Part shown: positions 62,210 to 64,000 of the stretch, one piece after another
Numbering within the stretch: the stretch's first letter is position 1
How the letters are laid out: each line of letters begins with the position of its first letter
From: Rariglobus sp.
Lineage (GTDB): Bacteria > Verrucomicrobiota > Verrucomicrobiia > Opitutales > Opitutaceae
Assembly: GCA_029266495.1 (NCBI GenBank)
Contig: JAQSWS010000049.1
Span: 1-64,000 of the forward strand
Direction of reading: 5' to 3'
DNA: 64,000 bases
Position numbers and translations under genes: made by a program
Notes under the pieces: generated by a model
Seen by the model: only the letters and a program-made list of their open reading frames with translations
What the model was told of the DNA's origin: nothing
The model's database searches: none

Positions 62210-63445
62210 ATGCCCTGGTATCTCTATCTCGCCCTGAAGCAGCTCTTCCCGACCGGGAAGCGACTGTCGTTTTTCACGGCGATTTCGATCCTTGGGGTGG
62301 CCCTCGGCGTGGCGACGCTGGTCGTGACGAACAGCGTGATGGGTGGCTTCGGCCACGAAATCCGCCGCATGATCATCGACACGCAGGGCGATGTGCAGAT
62401 TCGTGCGCGCGGGCTGATCGAAAACTCCGGCGCGCTCGTCGATGAGGTCGCCAAGGTCCCCGGCGTCCTCGGCGTGACGCCTTTCGCCGAGGGCGTGGGC
62501 ATGATCGAATACGGACGCAAGCCGGCGTTCCCGCTAATCCAGGGCATCGACGTCAACCGGGTGAACGACGTCATTCCGCTCAACCGTTTCATCCGCGTCG
62601 GTTCGCTCGACGAACTCGACGACGACACGGTGATCCTTAGTTCCCAGCTCGCTTATTCGCTTGGCGTGCAAATTGGCGGCACGGTCACCATTTCGTCTCC
62701 GCTGCTTATTGAGCGGTTGAAGAGCGACGAGGTCTTTCTTCCCCGCGAACTGGTCGTGGTGGGGATTTTCGAAATCGGCCACCAGCAGCTCGACAGCAAC
62801 ACGGTGCTGGTGACGCTCCGCCGGATGCAGGACCTCTACGGCCTTGGCGAGGCGGTGCACGGTCTCAACGTAAAGATCGCGGAGAACCTCGATCCCGACG
62901 CAATGGCCACGCGGATCAACGCAGTGTTGCCCAGGCAATCGGAGATCGTCGCCCGCTCCTGGCTCGAGGCGAACACCGAATTCCTCTTCGTGCTCCAGAT
63001 GGAGAAGAACCTCGTTTCGATTTTGTTGATGGCGATTATTCTCGTGGCGTCATTCTCCATCATGAGTTCTTTGCTCACGACGGTCGTTCGCAAAACCCGC
63101 GAGATCGGCCTGCTGGGTGCGCTTGGCGGAAGCGCCCGCCAGATTGCCGCGTCGTTTTGCGTGCAGGGTTTCTTGATCGGGGTGATTGGCACCGGCGCCG
63201 GGCTGTTGTTCGGCTTCAGTTTCCTGGCATTGCGAAATGATATTTTGCACGCGGTGAACAGGCTCACCGGGAGCCAGGAGGCGCTGGAGCGGTTCTATCA
63301 ATTCAGCAACGTGCCTGCTCACATCGAAACCGTTGACCTGGTGGTGATCATCGTCGGCACGATTGTGATTTCCACGCTGGCCGGTGTTTTTCCCGCATGG
63401 CGTGCGTCAAAGCTCAAACCGGTGGAGGCCCTGCGCAATGAGTGA
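62210..63445 (+). CDS. lolC: lipoprotein-releasing ABC transporter permease (LolC/LolE type)
   Basis: Inner-membrane permease (411 aa) that with LolD extracts lipoproteins for transport to the outer membrane. One N-terminal helix (about 25-45) with TNSVMGGFGHEI at its end, then a periplasmic domain (about 50-260), then three C-terminal helices. SFSIMSSLLTTVVRKTREIG and PAWRASKLKPVEALRNE are the FtsX/LolE signatures. A single permease gene is seen, so it may act as a homodimer (LolF-like), unless another copy lies beyond the window. ATG at 62210. The end overlaps lolD by 8 bp. Confidence 0.93.
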   Translation: MPWYLYLALKQLFPTGKRLSFFTAISILGVALGVATLVVTNSVMGGFGHEIRRMIIDTQGDVQIRARGLIENSGALVDEVAKVPGVLGVTPFAEGVGMIEYGRKPAFPLIQGIDVNRVNDVIPLNRFIRVGSLDELDDDTVILSSQLAYSLGVQIGGTVTISSPLLIERLKSDEVFLPRELVVVGIFEIGHQQLDSNTVLVTLRRMQDLYGLGEAVHGLNVKIAENLDPDAMATRINAVLPRQSEIVARSWLEANTEFLFVLQMEKNLVSILLMAIILVASFSIMSSLLTTVVRKTREIGLLGALGGSARQIAASFCVQGFLIGVIGTGAGLLFGFSFLALRNDILHAVNRLTGSQEALERFYQFSNVPAHIETVDLVVIIVGTIVISTLAGVFPAWRASKLKPVEALRNE

Positions 63446-64000
63446 GACCCTCCCCGGGGGCGGAATGCCCAATGACCAATGTCCGGTGACCAATGGAGAA
63501 ACATGGTCTCCAATCGCCGGAACGAAGGTGATTTTGGAAGCGTCCGTCCTGCATAAAACCTACCTCAGCGGCGAACGCCGGCTGGAGGTGTTGCACGGTG
63601 TGAGTCTCGTCGTGCGAGAAGGTGAAAGTGTTTCCATCCGCGGCGAATCCGGCTCGGGCAAATCGACGCTGCTCCACCTCCTTGCCGGCCTCGATGCGCC
63701 CGACGCGGGCTCGGTGCACTGGGAGGGCTCAACCGACACGGGCGCCGCCCGTCGTGCGCGGTTCCTCGGCATGGTCTTTCAGTCATTTTATCTCATCCCC
63801 GAACTCGATGCGCTGGGCAACGTGCTCATGGCCGCGCGCGTGGCCGGCAAGATCGGCCCCGTCGAAAAAAAGCGCGCGCAGGAGCTGCTCGCCCGGGTCG
63901 GACTGGCGGAGCGGTCGCATCACCTGCCGTCGCAATTGTCCGGTGGCGAGCGCCAGCGCGTCGCCGTGGCGCGTGCCCTCATGAACTCTCCGTGTCTCAT
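63438..64000 (+). CDS. lolD: lipoprotein-releasing ABC ATPase LolD, 3'-truncated by window edge
   Basis: ATPase partner of the Lol permease. Walker A GESGSGKS, Q-loop MVFQSFYLIPELDALGNV, and the signature LSGGERQRVAVARALMNSP are visible before the window ends. The frame is open from ATG 63438 (overlapping lolC by 8 bp), but the first 30 codons encode a spacer word repeat. The conserved part begins VILEASVLHKTYLSG at GTG 63528, which may be the true start or the ancestral one. The stop lies beyond base 64000. Confidence 0.92.
   Translation, partial: MSETLPGGGMPNDQCPVTNGETWSPIAGTKVILEASVLHKTYLSGERRLEVLHGVSLVVREGESVSIRGESGSGKSTLLHLLAGLDAPDAGSVHWEGSTDTGAARRARFLGMVFQSFYLIPELDALGNVLMAARVAGKIGPVEKKRAQELLARVGLAERSHHLPSQLSGGERQRVAVARALMNSPCL
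63468..63497. repeat. word repeat inside the lolD 5' region
   Basis: CCCAATGACCAATGTCCGGT plus GACCAATGGA: three copies of a GACCAATG-like word. The 13-mer CCAATGACCAATG is exactly complementary to part of 62155-62170. Confidence 0.75.

Noticed and set aside
62155-63497. Insertion sequence with terminal inverted repeats around lolC
   Set aside because: The enclosed gene is a normal Lol permease with no transposase, and similar words occur singly in other spacers.

Overview
The window comes from a GC-rich Gram-negative bacterium, most likely a Verrucomicrobiota member close to Opitutaceae. Evidence for this is a PEP-CTERM sorted protein, a β-propeller (LytS-type) sensor paired with a LytTR regulator, lpxA and Lol genes that imply an outer membrane, a caa3-type oxidase, a DUF6794 protein, and many short palindromic or word-like repeats in spacers. 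The phylum call rests on my recognition of gene styles; no rRNA is present. I saw no tRNA, rRNA, CRISPR array, insertion sequence or prophage.

Layout. 1-4.9 kb: urease genes ureC(partial)-E-F-G-D and a small His-rich membrane protein. 5-6.8 kb: divergent rph and a 2-hydroxyacid dehydrogenase. 6.9-13.7 kb: a housekeeping run in one direction (aroB, an unknown protein, lpxA, pdxA, a luciferase-like oxidoreductase, an IscA-type protein, infC, a cell-wall amidase). 13.7-21.0 kb, minus strand: caa3 cytochrome c oxidase operon (subunits II, I, III, IV), then CtaG and an SLC13-type permease. 21.3-33.0 kb: an eight-gene, tightly overlapping operon of MoxR ATPase, ABC transporter, DUF58 and von Willebrand A proteins. 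33.0-37.3 kb: oxidase assembly genes (DUF420, ctaB, ctaA; divergent SCO/copper protein and an unknown His-rich membrane protein). 37.6-39.4 kb: a UxaE-like sugar-acid epimerase candidate. 39.8-44.4 kb: a frameshifted sensor kinase, its LytTR regulator and a PEP-CTERM protein. 44.5-45.6 kb: two poorly known genes in a lower-GC patch. 45.8-51.6 kb: a formate module (OFA-type transporter, pflB, pflA, purT). 51.9-53.2 kb: a broken fibronectin-III protein. 53.3-57.3 kb: AMP nucleosidase, PhoD-like phosphatase, STAS protein, DUF1275 protein, carbonic anhydrase. 57.4-60.5 kb: lipA, lipB, MgtC/DUF4010 protein. 60.7-64 kb: lysS, lolC/E, lolD (cut by the window end).

How the parts work together. The oxidase operon and the assembly block 12 kb away form one aerobic respiratory set: the subunits, heme O and heme A synthesis, and copper delivery by SCO and CtaG. 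The formate module points to fermentative or micro-oxic growth: pyruvate cleavage makes formate, the transporter moves it, and PurT can use it for purine synthesis. Lipoate synthesis and urease nitrogen supply fit a free-living heterotroph.

Oddities. Several genes have lost their reading frame or have unclear 5' ends (dehydrogenase near 5.8 kb, infC near 12.03 kb, sensor kinase near 40.6 kb, fibronectin protein near 52.2 kb). Spacers carry at least three families of short repeats: GCAAGC-centred palindromes followed by GGCCCTAC, spacer words such as GAGAGCTGAGAG or CCAATGACCAATG, and a 57-bp element that abuts the stop codons of two minus-strand genes.
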